A stretch of DNA of 64,000 nucleotides from Odontocerum albicorne (taxonomy: Eukaryota; Arthropoda; Insecta; Trichoptera; Odontoceridae). This document shows positions 43,610 through 56,219 of this stretch, piece after piece (position 1 is the first letter of the stretch; every line of letters starts with the position of its first letter). The stretch covers positions 2,267,137-2,331,136 of the forward strand of contig OX463859.1 in assembly GCA_949825065.1 (NCBI GenBank), read 5' to 3'. A program made the translations under genes and the position numbers. The notes below the pieces were generated by a model. The model was not told where the DNA came from. It saw only the letters and a program-made list of their open reading frames with translations, and did no database searches.

Positions 43610-44229
43610 TATAATATAATATAACGCCAACCTTTCCAAGCCACAGGATCAGCAACGATAAGATTCCTGCGATAATACTTGGTCCTCTTGAATAAATTCC
43701 GAATAATCAATTTATTCAATAAAACAGAAATCGACCTCCAAATTCAACTCCTCTCCGAAGGAACATCTCTCAGACACAGATGTGTGAAATAGACATCTCA
43801 CATGCAATGTGGGAAATAAATCCTTTTTTGATACTCAAGCCATTGTAGAAATATTAGATGTGGGCTAATATCATAATATTTATGACTATATATATCACCT
43901 TAGCAGCTGCACTGAATATAGACTGGAATCTTGAAATTGGCGAATCAGGGAGACCAGACTAGATGGTGTTACAATAATCCAGAAGCGATACAGCATACGA
44001 TTTAATTAATCTTCTTTTATCTTAACGTTCCTTTCGACGTTGGAGGTTGGCACTCATCATGGTTTTTTTAACTTTTTCGATTCTTCAGCCAGGAATTTCT
44101 TTTTTTTTCTACACTTCGTTTTACCTGTATCTTCCCCTGCAATATAACTTGGATGATTTCATGATTGTTTCCTCTTATGAAAGTATTTCATCTTTTTCCT
44201 CTTAATGCAAGTGAGTACTTCTTAATAAA
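43610..44229 (+). pseudogene. LINE 3' coding scrap and unassigned DNA
   Basis: 43725-43860 reads IDLQIQLLSEGTSLRHRC and matches the reverse strand of 9185-9330. The rest is unassigned. Confidence 0.5.
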
Positions 44230-45265
44230 ATCAACAACATCAAGCAAAACAGTTCAAAATGCAAAAGGGTGTACAACAAGGGTGAATCCTCTACTGATTT
44301 ATTAAATCTATGGAGAATACAATATTAGGAAAGCACTTGAACACTGTGGCGGTGGGATTGCTATTGGTAAAAGAAAACTCTCAAATCTGATATATGTAAA
44401 TAACATAACGTTAAAAGCCACATCAGAAGAAGAAATGGCCACACTCCTTTAAAAAGTGGATCACGACAGCAAGCTCCTGGGTCTGGAAATCAATAGGTTG
44501 ACAATAAGTTAATAATCGTAAGCCACAGTAACAAACTGCCACCAAATAATCTAAAATTATGATCAAGAACTCTTCAATAATACCAACAATGAAGGATGCG
44601 AGGCTGAGGTGAAAAGAAAAACTAGAATGGCAAAAATGTGATGTTAACACTTGCCACCCTATGATGGATAGTGAGTGGCCAGGACTTACATAATAAAATA
44701 AGTTTATAGGTAATTATAAATAATAGCCTAGCAGATTTTGCATAATTTTAATTTAAAACATACATTTTTCACTGGATACTGAGCGTCAAGCACAGTGGCT
44801 GGTGGAATTGTTTAGCACAGTAAGGCAAGTGTTAAAGCTGGAAAACATAATGAAGAACAACACTATCACCATCATGACGGGAATGCACTAAGTCAAGTCT
44901 ATCGTCTTCGAAATATTCATATGTGACGCGGAGACTTGGATTCTGAGAGCGAATTCGCAAGGCAAACTTACGATTTCATTTCCGAAGAACTGAGAATCTC
45001 CCACAGATTGTCGACTTTATGGCTTCGACGAGTCCTCCGATTCTTTGGGCACATTGCTCGTGACCAAGAAGACAGTTTGGAGAGGTTTGTGGTTACTGGA
45101 GACGTGGAAAGACTACCCACAAGAGGAAAAAGCCCAATGCGTTGGACTAACCAAGTTAGGGATACAACTGAACTACCCCTAACAACTGTCCTTCAAGCCG
45201 CAAAATACAGGGATGGATATAGAAGAGTCGTCGAAGGCTATCATGGGAGTCACAATGCTTAGTCT
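44230..45265 (+). pseudogene. LINE-G (RTE-like) RT and C-terminus
   Basis: 44330-44520 carries RKALEHCGGGIAIGKRKLSN, a decayed YADD (YVNN), SEEEMATLL and KLLGLEINR. After further breaks, 44936-45262 gives RRVLRFFGHIARDQEDSLER, GKSPMRWTNQVRDT and YRRVVEGYHGSHNA. Same family as 35690-35945. The catalytic Asp pair is lost, so it is dead. Confidence 0.8.
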
Positions 45266-47168
45266 TAAGTTACACGATAGGATAGACTAATTTGAATTTT
45301 TTCATACGTCTGAGGACCTCTTCTTTGCGCAATTTCTCAACCTTCAATAAAAGGTTCAACATTTTCCTGTTAAATATAAAAAAGAGTTTTTATTTATCTT
45401 GTTTGAGGACATTGACGAATAAAATTTAACTTTCTTGAACCATAGAAACCCGAATACTAAAATTAAGCAACAAAAATAATGTTTCATCCGCCTTTAATCT
45501 AATAGTTAATGTTATGTACTTAGAAAATTTGCAAAATCATTATTTTGATTCGCATTAAAGCGAACGAGAAACAAGAAGATCAACAGGGGTTTGGAAACTT
45601 CAAACAATGATCAGGTATCCACCCCTTCTGCTTCTACATCCTGATACTTATCTTATTTCCAACAAGGAAACACAACCCCTAATTAAATACAGTCTTAACT
45701 TAAACACTAACTCCGCCAGTATCAGCCTACACACACTATTAAGTTAAATAAAAAAAATTGTTGATTACGTTCAAATATATAATCATACCATATTGCTTTT
45801 AGGATAGGCAGAGAGAATAGATCTACACACATCCTTCCTATTCATGCAACTCACGTCTAGCCACCATCCATCAAAAACGCTTTTTCATTCTCTCTGTATG
45901 TCCGAACGATCTTAAAGCACATTTTACTCTCTTTAAAAGGTACTCTATGAGAAATATTTGTCAATGGACAGCTAATAATTTTAATATTTTTTTATTACTA
46001 TTTCTACTGCAGCCATTTGTAAGGATATTTGAAACATTTCGTTTTTTACTGGTTTAAAATGTTTTAAGAATGTTTACCGTGTTGAGTTGAGTTGTTAAAT
46101 GATGGCCGACGTTTTAATGGCGTTGAAGCCTTCATCTCCAAGGCGATGTCAAGAACATTACCGAATATGGTAAGCACGCAAGAATCACTCACCTTGTCAT
46201 GCATCGAAACGTCAGCCAGTGCAACAAAAGAAAAACTTCAAAAAACATTTTGTTATTTAAAATTATTTGAACATATCTTTACATATTTTCGTCTAAATAA
46301 ATAAATACACGATAATGATCATAAATATTGAGGTCATTTTAATTTTACAGTATGGAAAACCATTTATGTTCTCTCTCTTTGTCGTATAAAGTGCTTTAAA
46401 ATTTCTAAAGCCATTTACAGTAAACGGAGTCGTAAAAACTTATACTGCACTAAACTACCTTCCGTATCGGCGGGCTTAATATAAAGCTTAGCAAAAACAA
46501 ATTGGCAGAAAAAGAGGTATTTGCATGGGGTTGGAAATGTTCGATACAGCGAACAAGAAAAAACTGGGCTTGCCCAAACATCTGTACAAGAAGGGCAATC
46601 ACTTTGAGGGGTGTTCTTTATGAGCGTCAAAAAAATCGCAGGATAAAATTGGATGTAAGAATTTCTTTGGTTTTTTTAACCACTCGATAAGGGAAAAAAA
46701 CCATACGATTGAGGAACAATGTAAAAAACGTCTTGATAGCTTTACAAGTTTAGAGTTATTTATTTACTTATACAGTTTCATATTAATATATCTGATGGGT
46801 GTATTGACTTAAAACATTTTTTTCCAATCAATCAGCTTTGTATCATAATCATTATTGATATCCATGACCATATCTTTGACATAGCGTATGAAAATTATAT
46901 TTGATAATACTTTATCACTCTCAAAAGATTTCTTCATGATAAAACAATGTAAATTAATTTCCAAAATATTCACAAGAAAATAAAAACATGTAGGAAAAGA
47001 TCCTAACATAGCTTGAGTGTGTTATCAGAAAAGATAACGTAAGTCTTGAGATGCTGTTGATTACCGGTATGATTGAAGGGAAAACGAACAAGATAAAGTT
47101 ACCAGGATCATCTTTAAACACCACATTCAACATGGCCCAGGACCGGGAAGGATGGAAACAGGTGGTAC
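45266..47168. other. Mostly unassigned; LINE-D scrap
   Basis: 45770-45960 on the minus strand shows RVKCALRSFGHTERM (LINE-D). Other short frames, including 46092-46304 and 46502-46690, have no recognisable product. Confidence 0.45.
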
Positions 47169-47264
47169 ATCAAGTTCCAGACATATCAGAGTGTCACAAC
47201 ATCAAGTTCCAGACATATCAGAGTGTTACAACATCAAGTTCCAGACATATCAGAGTGTCACAAC
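47169..47264. repeat. 32-bp minisatellite, 3 copies
   Basis: ATCAAGTTCCAGACATATCA begins at 47169, 47201 and 47233; one base difference. Confidence 0.95.
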
Positions 47265-47274
47265 ATTCATCATT

Positions 47275-47640
47275 GTACATGCGATGAATAAAGACAGAGT
47301 GCTTGAATATTCCTATCGCGATACACATATTTTGCATTTTCTATATCCATACTCTTTTCTAAACAGCTCCTACGAATTTTCTTACTTTTAACATTTCTTT
47401 CTTTCCAAATTTACACATGATCCACATATACTTTTCTTGGTATTCACATTTACATTGTACATATGCCTTGTCAGTCTATCTTCATACATTCGTTACTTTT
47501 GCCCAAACCATATTAGTGCGCTTATTCATCTTACAGAACACATCAGCCTTAAATTCACATTTATTTCGTATACTGCCATATATTATAAAACCCGTGTATT
47601 ATTGTAACTACACGCATTTTTAGATATTTTTAGTCTTATG
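47275..47640 (-). pseudogene. LINE-D fragment
   Basis: ACATCAGCCTTAAATTCACA and CATTCGTTACTTTTGCCCAAACCAT (reverse FG-motif region) match other minus-strand LINE-D copies; the body is decayed. Confidence 0.55.
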
Positions 47641-47731
47641 TAATCCCATACATTAAATAATATGCTTGAATACTGAATACTGGTGTTTGTATCTAGTTTC
47701 CATTATAATAATAATAAGAGAAAAGTTTATA

Positions 47732-48346
47732 TAGTGCCGTTAAGACAATAAACCCTCTTGAAGTGTGCTACGAGTCAGGAATTGAACCCATTAATAATAT
47801 TGTGCCGTTAAGACAGCAAACTCTCTCGAAGTGTGCTCCGAGTCAGGACTTAAACTCATTAATAATATTATGCCGTTAAGACAGCAAACTCTCTCGAAGT
47901 GTGCTCCGAGTTAGGACTTGAACCCATTAATAATATTGTGCCGTTAAGACAGCAAACTCTCTCGAAATATGCTCCGAGTCAAGACTTGAAGCCATTAATA
48001 ATATTATGCCGTTAAGACAGCAAACTCTCTCGAAGTGTACTTATAGTCAGGAATTGAACCCATTAATAATATTATGCCGTTAAGACAGCAAACTCTCTCG
48101 AAGTGTACTTATAGTCAGGAATTGAACCCATTAATAATATTATGCCGTTAAGACAGCAAAGTTTCTTGAAGTGTGCTCCGAGTCAAGACTTGAACCCATT
48201 AATAATATTGTGCCGTTAAGACAGCAACATCTCTCGGAATGTACTTATAGTCAGGAATTGAACCCATAAATAATATTGTGCCGTTAAGACAGCAAACTCT
48301 CTTGAAGTGTGCTCCGAGTCAGGACTTTAAGTCATTAATATCGATG
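47732..48346. repeat. 68-bp tandem array, 9 copies
   Basis: TGCCGTTAAGACAGCAAACT recurs at 47735, 47803, 47871, 47939, 48007, 48075, 48143, 48211 and 48279, exact 68-bp spacing. Each unit includes GAGTCAGGACTTGAACCC, whose reverse, GGGTTCAAGTCCTGACTC, contains a consensus-like B-box (GGTTCAAGTCC). Dispersed relatives at 38355, 42395 and 60395. Confidence 0.95.
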
Positions 48347-48379
48347 CATTATAAATATTACAAAATTAATATACATATA

Positions 48380-48941
48380 TGGTCTTTCCAATTGAGCTGT
48401 TTTTTTTAATTCTTGGATAAAACACAGATGGCGTCGTGAACTTGTCTGGGTCTTGTGACATTTGAAAAGTGTAATGTATGGCATTTATAAAAATAGAGTC
48501 GTATATAATACAACAACGTGTTCAAATTGTTGAATTGTTTTATGTATTGTAATCTCCGGAAACGGTGATGTTAATTGGCCACCGAGATCATGTGATCTGA
48601 CACCGTTGGACTATTTTCTCTGGGGTTACGCGTGAAAAGCCAGGTCTATTATAATGACCCCCGATCAATTCCTGAGCTCAGAGACGAAATTATTCGCGTT
48701 ATTGATGAGTTAGAACCGCAATTATGCCAAAATGTCATCAAAAATTTTGACAAAAGAGTGGACATCTGTGGAACTGCAAGAGGTGGACATTTGGCAGATA
48801 TTGTTTTTTGTGTTTCAATATCATACATTATAATTCAATGGCCAATAAAAAGTTTTTTGAAATCAAAGCAAATTTGCAAGTGTTTTATTCAAGAATTTAA
48901 AAAAAATTTTTTAAAAAAACCGCTCAATTTGAAAGACCCTA
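48380..48941 (+). mobile_element. IS630/Tc1-mariner superfamily deletion derivative, copy 1
   Basis: GGTCTTTCCAATTGAGC at left and GCTCAATTTGAAAGACCC at right are inverted; TA on each side. Inside, a transposase C-terminal frame (48632-48830) reads VKSQVYYNDPRSIPELRDEI, DELEPQLCQNVIKNFDKRV and GGHLADIVF; just upstream, frameshifted, LTPLDYFLWG carries the last catalytic Asp region. The N-terminus is nearly all deleted. Pair with 14576-15118. Confidence 0.85.
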
Positions 48942-49694
48942 TATAAATTGAATGTCAGGATAAAAGGATGTGGCTGCAGTCATCATATTAAGTATTTAGC
49001 GTCTACATATGTTTAGAAATTACCTTATTTGAGTCTTGATTCACAATCCCGTTTCACTCCCATACACTATAGTTGGCACTAAAATACTATTCACAATAAC
49101 ATGGGCTCCTTTTAAGAAAACGAAATATTAATCTACGCGATCCTGCACACATTTACAAAGAAAATGCTGCTGATTTTTTTTCATATAGCGTTCTTATCGA
49201 GTTCCCATACGTCTTGAAGATTTAATTTATTCCCCTAAACACCTGCTGCCTTCCACGTACTTGTATCTGCCTCTCCCGATAACCCGCCTCGTTATTACAC
49301 TTTTCTAGGAACCAAAGGGAGCGTCAAATCCTGATTTTTTTCAAGGACACATTCCCATTTATTCAGTGAGGTTTTTACATTTTTCGTTATCAACTCGTAG
49401 GGTGTATTGATGATTCAGAAAGATAGGAATAATTTAAAACGAAATATTTTTCATTTGGTGAATTCTGCTATTAATATTTTTCTCAGATTAAGGTAGAGTT
49501 AGGAGCTTGTCGCGATAGGCAATATCTAACGGGATGTAGGAATAAGTAATAAAGTTGGAACAAATGGAAAAAATACTTCACTACAGTGTTTTACTGCCAT
49601 TTTTGATGTATGAGAATGAAACGTGAGCGTTGAACAAGATTAAAAAGTTGTAGAAACACGTGCACTTGCGTGAGGTGTATGATTGTTGAGGGCA
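48942..49694. other. Unassigned DNA with LINE-D scrap
   Basis: 49045-49100 (TCCCATACACTATAGTTGGCACTAAAATAC-type word) is LINE-D on the minus strand; the remainder is unassigned. Confidence 0.45.
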
Positions 49695-50332
49695 TTAACC
49701 TTTCTTTCCCTGTGTTGGGTATCTTCTACACGTTGCTTCTAATAACCATCAATTTCTCTATAAATATAATAAATACAAGGTTAAGATTTTAGGTATTCCT
49801 CCATAATATATTTACGCATTGATTTAAAAAATAATATTAATAATAATCAGAATTTATCGACTACATCGAGGTGTTTTGTAAAGATCGAAAACAAATTCGC
49901 ATTTAAACGCTACGAGTGCCTCGTCTTGACGATAGGTGAATAGTATGCGGGAAGCGCGACACTATATTCGTATCTCACTCTTGCATACTAGACTGAATTG
50001 CGAGAACCTGAATTGTCTCAACGTCGCAAGCAAAGACGTAAGCGCCGGGGTATGCGACTGACGTTCCGCGCCCCTAGTAGCCTCTAGGCTTGCAAATAGG
50101 TTAGACGTACGCCCGTTCCGTGAGCGTTTTTAATGTTTTCAGATGGTTTTTTAATGTTTTCAGCAAATAAATCTCAATTATTATAATTTTTAACTTCAAT
50201 TATAATTAATTAAGGGGATTATCTATGAATGTTCTTAATTTTCCGATTTAAAATCGCAAATTTTTTATTGCGTACTCACTACCCAACACCGGATCACGCG
50301 TATTATTTTTATCACCGTAAGGGAAGGGTTAA
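49695..50332 (+). mobile_element. TTAA-bounded element P1, copy 3
   Basis: TTAACCTTTCTTTCCCTGTG to CCGTAAGGGAAGGGTTAA. Nearly identical to copy 1 except for ~29 extra bases after CTCAACGT (GCAAGCAAAGACGTAAGCGC...), showing at least two subvariants. Confidence 0.88.
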
Positions 50333-51570
50333 AGATGTGTCCCGTGATAGGAAAGTCTGGCGATCTGTCCTCTCTGCCTTCTCCAACAGGGAATGGCGTG
50401 ATGGTATATGTAAAATAAACTTCTTGCAAAAGTCTTCCACTAGCAATAAAACAAATATTCGTGTATATTCAAAGTTTAATACTTAGTTTACTTTCAACTA
50501 AGTTTAAATATGAAGAAGCTGCAGGGGGTTTAATCGTGTGTTATATCTCAGTAAGCTCAATGTTTGCCATCAAACCACGCTAATCTCTTTGAGTCTAGGC
50601 ACATTCCTTTGAGACCACCTTTGAAATGATCATTCCTCAGTAAACATTCAACACATTAAGGTTTTATTTAGATGAAAAATATATTAAACATACACAGGAT
50701 AAATTCATAGATGCTAGAATAAGTTAAGTGGATGTATGTGGACTTCTGTAGACAGATAAAATTGTTATTATTGCTAAAGATGAAGGCGATTCAAGAGATG
50801 TGATAAGTGAGCTGTATGAAAGGTGTATATTAAAAGGTTTGAAAATGAATGTAGAGAAATCGAAGATTATGGTTGTAGAAAGAAATGTGGTATAAAGTAT
50901 GTGCGATGTATGGGTTCACTCAGAAAAACTAGAACAGGTTGATGAGTTCTATTATCTGGGCTGTTTGCGTGTGATAGGTAAGTTGAAAGGTACGTTGAAA
51001 GAAGGATAGCGTCAGTAAACCAGGTGAACGGAGCACTTAATGTTATATGCAACAACCGCGCAATATCATCAATTGCTAAAAAGACAATATGTAATCGTGT
51101 GTTGTGGCCCACCTTGATGTATGGAAGTGAAACTTGAACTTAACGGAAGAAGGATAAGAATGAGATTAATACTGCGTACAGTATAAATTTTTTTTGAAGT
51201 TTCAATGTTTGAAAGAATGTGGAATGAAGACGTCAGAAATGAATGCATGGATAAAATGGGTGTTTTAAGGGTAATGAAGAAAGGAGCTTCAATATATTTT
51301 GAACATGTGGAGAGAATAAATAATTAAAGAATGACTAAGCAAATACACTAAGAAGTAAGTGCAAGGTGTGCGGAGAATAGGCAAACCGAGGAAAACGTGC
51401 TTGACCAAATGAACCAGATTTTGAAAGAAGTTAAAGTTATAAGTATGAATTATAGTAGATTGTACATGCCAAGATGTGGAGAAGGCGACAGTTGGAAAGA
51501 AAAGTTTAGAGATCTGCTTTCATGCCTACTTGTTAAGACATGGTGGAATGATATGTACGTATGTTTGCAT
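50333..51570 (+). pseudogene. LINE-D pieces, RT C-terminal region
   Basis: 50333-50430 reads SRDRKVWRSVLSAFSNRE, the extreme C-terminus. From 50800: GLKMNVEKSKIMVVER, LEQVDEFYYLGC, RIASVNQVNGALNVICNN, LMYGSET, and by 51397 LDQMNQILKEVKVISMN. Several frames are needed, so it is inactive. The order (terminus before the middle) shows two separate insertions. Confidence 0.75.
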
Positions 51571-52524
51571 TACACTGGTGGTGTCCGTTAAAGGCGGTAC
51601 CATACTCTCAAACTTTAAGGTTTAGCTTTCAAGGAATTTACACCCTCACATTCCGGACAACCTTCAAGGGGATGGGATAGTGAGTGGACATTAGACTTAA
51701 TTAAGCCAAACAGAAGGTATTTGGGATGATTTGGAATTTGTTCATTACCTTTTTATCCATCGTAAATGGCTCAGAACTTCAATTCTGTAATGACTCATTC
51801 GTCTTGGTTCTACGAGTAAGTAATCATGGGTATTTTAGTTTAAGGTATCCCAGTCTTTCTTCGGTTAGCCACCTCCATGTTTTTCCCAAATGTGTCTTGG
51901 TCGTGCAATCGATATTATCTCTGAAAAAGTCATCAGCACTCGTTTGGAGATATTTTCAAAAAGAGTTCCATCTTCCTCAGCAGACGTCTTCCAATACAAT
52001 GGGCAAAAGGTTTTCTTTCGAGGGTTTCACATATTCAGTCATTTCTTATTCTATGGCTTATTTTGGAAAAACATTATTTCTGCTACATGTAATAAATATT
52101 ATAATTTGAAAACCTCAATACAGATAACGTGACCCTGTGGTTATCTAGCATGCTTAGCACCAGCACCCAGGCATCCTAAATTTCATTTCCGGTGGTTTCT
52201 AGGCTCATTTTTCCTGAAGAACTTTTCGATAACTGAATGTATTGTTTTCAATAATAGGAACCTCACGTGATACTTTGCAGTTTTATGTACGCTTCCTTTC
52301 TATAAAAAAGTTTGTAAAGCTAAGCAGCAAATCATGAAACTTCTTTTATCAAAATTTTCGGCTTACACTTTAAGAAACTCCACAAAAGAAAAGTTACAAA
52401 ATCACGTTGGTATTTCACTTATTTATTTATTACTACTATAATATGTTTCTACTCCTAGTACTGATAATAGAAACCGTTGCTTGTTTCTACTGTAAAAAGG
52501 CGTAATGTAAAGACTAAATAATAT
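51571..52524. other. Unassigned; 127-codon frame of unknown nature
   Basis: A frame at 51726-52109 (plus) is hydrophobic and unrecognised; the reverse strand of the same stretch also lacks a recognisable product. Probably not a gene. Confidence 0.35.
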
Positions 52525-52960
52525 CTTATTAAATATTCACTTCATCATCACCAGGGATGAAGGTCTCCCCAAGGCCTGCTGGATGAAGGTCTCCCCAAGT
52601 TGACTCCAAATAGTTCGGTGTTTTGCTCGTTGATGCGATGTGATGCTGCCATGCTTCCTGATTTCATCTATCCAGCGTACCTTCGGTCTTCTTCTGGGCC
52701 TCTTTATGCCTCTTGGGTACCATTGGATCATTTCGGATGTCCATCGGGAGTCTGACATTCTGGCTACGTGTCCTGCCCATTGCAACTTCAATATTTTGCA
52801 CACCTTTATAACGTATTCTACCTTTGTTATATTGCGAATCCAGGTGTTTCGTTTACGATATCTTTTAATATATCCCAACATGCATTTCTACATGCCCATA
52901 TGCCCAAATATTCACTTAAAACTCATTATATCACTAAACATTAGAACTGATAAAATCACT
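52525..52960 (-). pseudogene. LINE-I (RTE-like) C-terminus
   Basis: Frame 52537-52881 reads KLQWAGHVARMSDSRWTSEM, RPRRRPKVRWIDEIRKHG, WSQLGETFIQQALGR, ending near a GATGATGA tail. Related to 16012-16470 by the AGH.AR..D.RW block. Confidence 0.8.
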
Positions 52961-54039
52961 GGGTTTGTTTTAAAAACCATTAACTAAACCTTGTGTTAGC
53001 CCAGTTATATTAACAAGTTAAATATAGTTAGTAATATTGGAAACCTTTGTTCCGAAACTTTTTTAACTTAACAAGAATCACGCTTTTCCGCTGACAACGT
53101 GGTAATATTCTCTGAGTTTTCCATTAAAATAACAATTTACTCGGTAGTCTAACCATTCAGGTAATATACAGGTGGTACGCCATATGGATTTTATTTAATG
53201 ATCGCATGTTTGAATCCAGCATTTAACTGGAACGGGATATTTTTTAATAAAAAATATTTACTCAATAAATTTGATAAAAAGCAATGGAAATTGGTAACGA
53301 ACAGTTTTTGATCAAATTTTAACACTTTGTTTTCAGCAAACCTGAACAATTTTCATGAAAATATTTGATAAAAATCGTCATTGTCACCAGCCTTTTCATA
53401 TTTAATTTGCTATCAGTCGTATGCAAATATTCTGAATAGACTCATCGCTGCAATATGCATTGATAAATTTCCAGCGATGATTTTGGAAAAGCTTTTTCCT
53501 CCATGAAAATTTCTGTCGGATTAATTCCGTGCAACCGGAAAACCCTGCATCATTTTCGTTTCCGTTACACTGAAATGCATCGGAAATAGACTGGCTTTAC
53601 AAACCGATTTATTGTCATTACTTTTTAAATGAGACCTTAATACTTTTGCAATGTTTGTCCAGAATAATTTCTTTCCATATATTTGTTAAAAAAATGTAAA
53701 TTTTTTTAATAAACCCTTATCTGAACTTTACTTCTATCTACCTCTTATACAACTTCATCCCCTATAATAAAGATGTTCTTTTTCAGATAGTCTTGCACCT
53801 TTTATTCAAGTTTCCCTAAATCCCAAGTTTTTTTAGGCACATCAGCATAAAAGACGAAGTGAATACTATAAAAGATTTAGAAATTAATCTAAATAAGCCT
53901 TTAAAATATAATTACGAAACTATTTTTTTAGCTAAAAAAGGTATGATTTCTCATTATAATGAAAAATAATTCGTATATAATTCAAACAAATTGGAACATA
54001 ATACAATTATTATACTACGTCTAAATTATTGCTGAAGCG
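52961..54039. other. Unassigned DNA
   Basis: No tandem, terminal-repeat or coding signal recognised. Confidence 0.4.
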
Positions 54040-54302
54040 TTATTTTTCTGAGAAAGAAACCCCAATTGAAGAAACTTCAAACTGTACTGAATAAAACTAT
54101 AAGAATTATTTAAAAATTGAGCACTCGAATTTAGCACGGGCTTTGGAAACTAGATATGGGCATAGTTAATTATAAATTTCTTTGTTATTCTACTTATCGC
54201 ATTAATCTCCACTACACATGTTTTCATCCACTCCACTCTACCTCGAATTTTGAGACCCTCCTAAGGGGAAAAGATAGTAGTAGAATAATAAAGGATATAA
54301 TT
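54040..54302 (+). pseudogene. Jockey/CR1-like LINE C-terminal fragment
   Basis: Reads KKLQTVLNKTIRII, LDMGIVNYKFLCYSTYRIN and STSNFETLLRGKDSS in shifting frames, the region after the RT thumb. Confidence 0.6.
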
Positions 54303-54420
54303 GCTACCAGCTGCAGCCCGTGAAATATTCACAGAAGTAAAACAAATTCTACATTTATGAAAAAATGTATTCATAAATATAGAATTTGTTGAAAAAAAAC
54401 ATTCATTCGAGTCCCCATAG
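54303..54420 (-). mobile_element. Helitron 3' terminus (minus strand), second copy
   Basis: Reverse strand ends TGTGAATATTTCACGGGCTG..GCTGG|T: hairpin plus CTRR-T. Homologous to 16938-17045. Confidence 0.6.
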
Positions 54421-54482
54421 TGTGACAATTTTCGCATGTTGAGAACTTTTCACGTGCCACCCAAGGTAGAGTAGGTTAGGTC

Positions 54483-55122
54483 TTAACCCTTCCCTTACGG
54501 TGATAAAAATAAAACGCGTGTTACGGTGTTGGGTAGTGAGTACGCAATAAAAAAATTGCGATTTTAAATCGGAAAAATAAGAACATTCATAGATAATCCC
54601 CTTAATTAATTATAATTGAAGTTAAAAATTATAATAATTGAGATTTATTTGCTGAAAACATTAAAAAACCATCTGAAAACATTTAAAAACGCTCACGGAA
54701 CGGGCGTACGTCTAGCCTATTTGCGAGCCTAGAGGCAACTAGTGGCGCGGAACATCAGTCGCATACCCTGGCGCATATGCCTTTCCTGGCGACGTTGAGA
54801 CAATTCAGCTCCTCGCAATTCAGTCTAGTATGCAAGAGTGAGATGCGAATATAGTGTCGCGCTTCCCGCATACTATTCACCTATCGTCAAGACGAGGCAC
54901 TCGCAGCGTTTAAATGCGAATTTGTTTTCGATCTTTACAAAACACCTACGATGTAGTCGACAAATTCTGATTATTATTAATATTATTTTTTAAATCAATG
55001 CGTAAATATATTATGGAGGAATACCTAAAATCTTAACCTTGTATTTATTATATTTATAGAGATATTGATGGTTATTAGAAGCAATGTGTAGAAGATACCC
55101 AACACAGGGAAGGAAAGGTTAA
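54483..55122 (-). mobile_element. TTAA-bounded element P1, copy 4 (inverted)
   Basis: TTAACCCTTCCCTTACGGTG to CAGGGAAGGAAAGGTTAA, both TTAA sites intact; very close to copies 1 and 3. Confidence 0.88.
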
Positions 55123-55595
55123 TATTGAAATATTATTCTCGAGATTTCTTATTTTGCTCGCGATGAAGAAATCATCTTATTTTTCTGAATATATTAAAAA
55201 AGCATGAATAAATTTAAAAACTTTCCCTCCAGGATGTCTGTTTTGGAAATTTATTGGTTAAATGAGGAGTATAAAAATTTCCTTATATAACTTTAAAATC
55301 AACAAATAATAACTTTTTGGATGAATTTTGCGACATTTTTTTTCTTTTTATTTTTTTAAAAAAAAATTTAAGTTCTTTTATTGCGACATATGAAAGTCAA
55401 TTGATCATTCATATTTATTTTTATCGAAGAATTTATTAAGTTGTTTAAAATTATTTCTTGACATTGTACAATGTTTACTTATCAAACAGATTGCACAGGT
55501 TCAATTTTCAGTAAATCTCTTTCGGACTGGTTTCACTTTAAGGCATATTTATAATATTTAATTGTGTAATACGAGTATGTTGTCATGTCAAGATT
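55123..55595. other. Unassigned AT-rich DNA
   Basis: TACGAGTA at 55570-55577; otherwise nothing recognised. Confidence 0.4.
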
Positions 55596-55960
55596 TTAAC
55601 CCTTCCTTCCCTGTGATGTGTAACTACTACACATTGCTTCTAAAAACTTTGATATCTCTATAAACATAATAAAAACGGGGTTCATATTTTTGATATTCCT
55701 CCGTAATACATTTATGCATTAAATGAAAAAATAATATTAATAATTAGCACTTATCGGCCACATCAGAGATATTTTGTGAAAATCGGGAATAAATTCACCA
55801 ATACAATCAAACGTGTACCAGTGTGTGACGTAGCTATATTAATTCTAAAAATTCGCTTTGGGTGAGGAAGCGACGTTATTCACGTCTCACTCTCACTCTA
55901 CTTCGGTATATGGGAACGCAAAAAATAGAATCTTAGTTCGCTCGCTTCTCTTGTTTCATG
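55596..55960 (+). mobile_element. TTAA-bounded element P1b, truncated
   Basis: TTAACCCTTCCTTCCCTGTG through ATTCCTCCGTAATACATTTA and GGGTGAGGAAGCGACGTTAT matches, inverted, 27577-27220. The second end is missing; the sequence changes near 55955. Confidence 0.75.
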
Positions 55961-55998
55961 TCCATGTTTCATTTCCATACATTAAAATTTGTACTGTA

Positions 55999-56219
55999 CC
56001 CGGCGGTAAGTAATACCCATCAGGCTTAAAAAAGGGACTGTCGGCCATAATCAGCTAACTTCGGCTTTGTAGAGCGTCGTTTCTGTCGCACGATGCGACT
56101 GACAAATCGCGACGAAACACGTGTATGAATGACAGAGACGACGCTCTACAAAGCCAAAGTTTGCCGATTATGGCGGACAGTCTCTATCTTAACCCCGATA
56201 TGTATTATTTACCGCCGGG
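55999..56219. mobile_element. Fold-back MITE (family M), TA target, copy 2
   Basis: CCCGGCGGTAAGTAATACCC to ATGTATTATTTACCGCCGGG flanked by TA; inner arms GAGCGTCGTTTCTGTCG/GAGACGACGCTC pair. Homologous along its full length to 36748-36975. Confidence 0.9.

Noticed and set aside
47732..48346. CRISPR-like array
   Set aside because: Units are contiguous 68-bp tandem repeats with no unique spacers, in a eukaryotic context.
51726..52132. 127-codon frame as a membrane protein gene
   Set aside because: Hydrophobic composition reflects T-rich DNA; no domain, start context or splice structure recognised on either strand.
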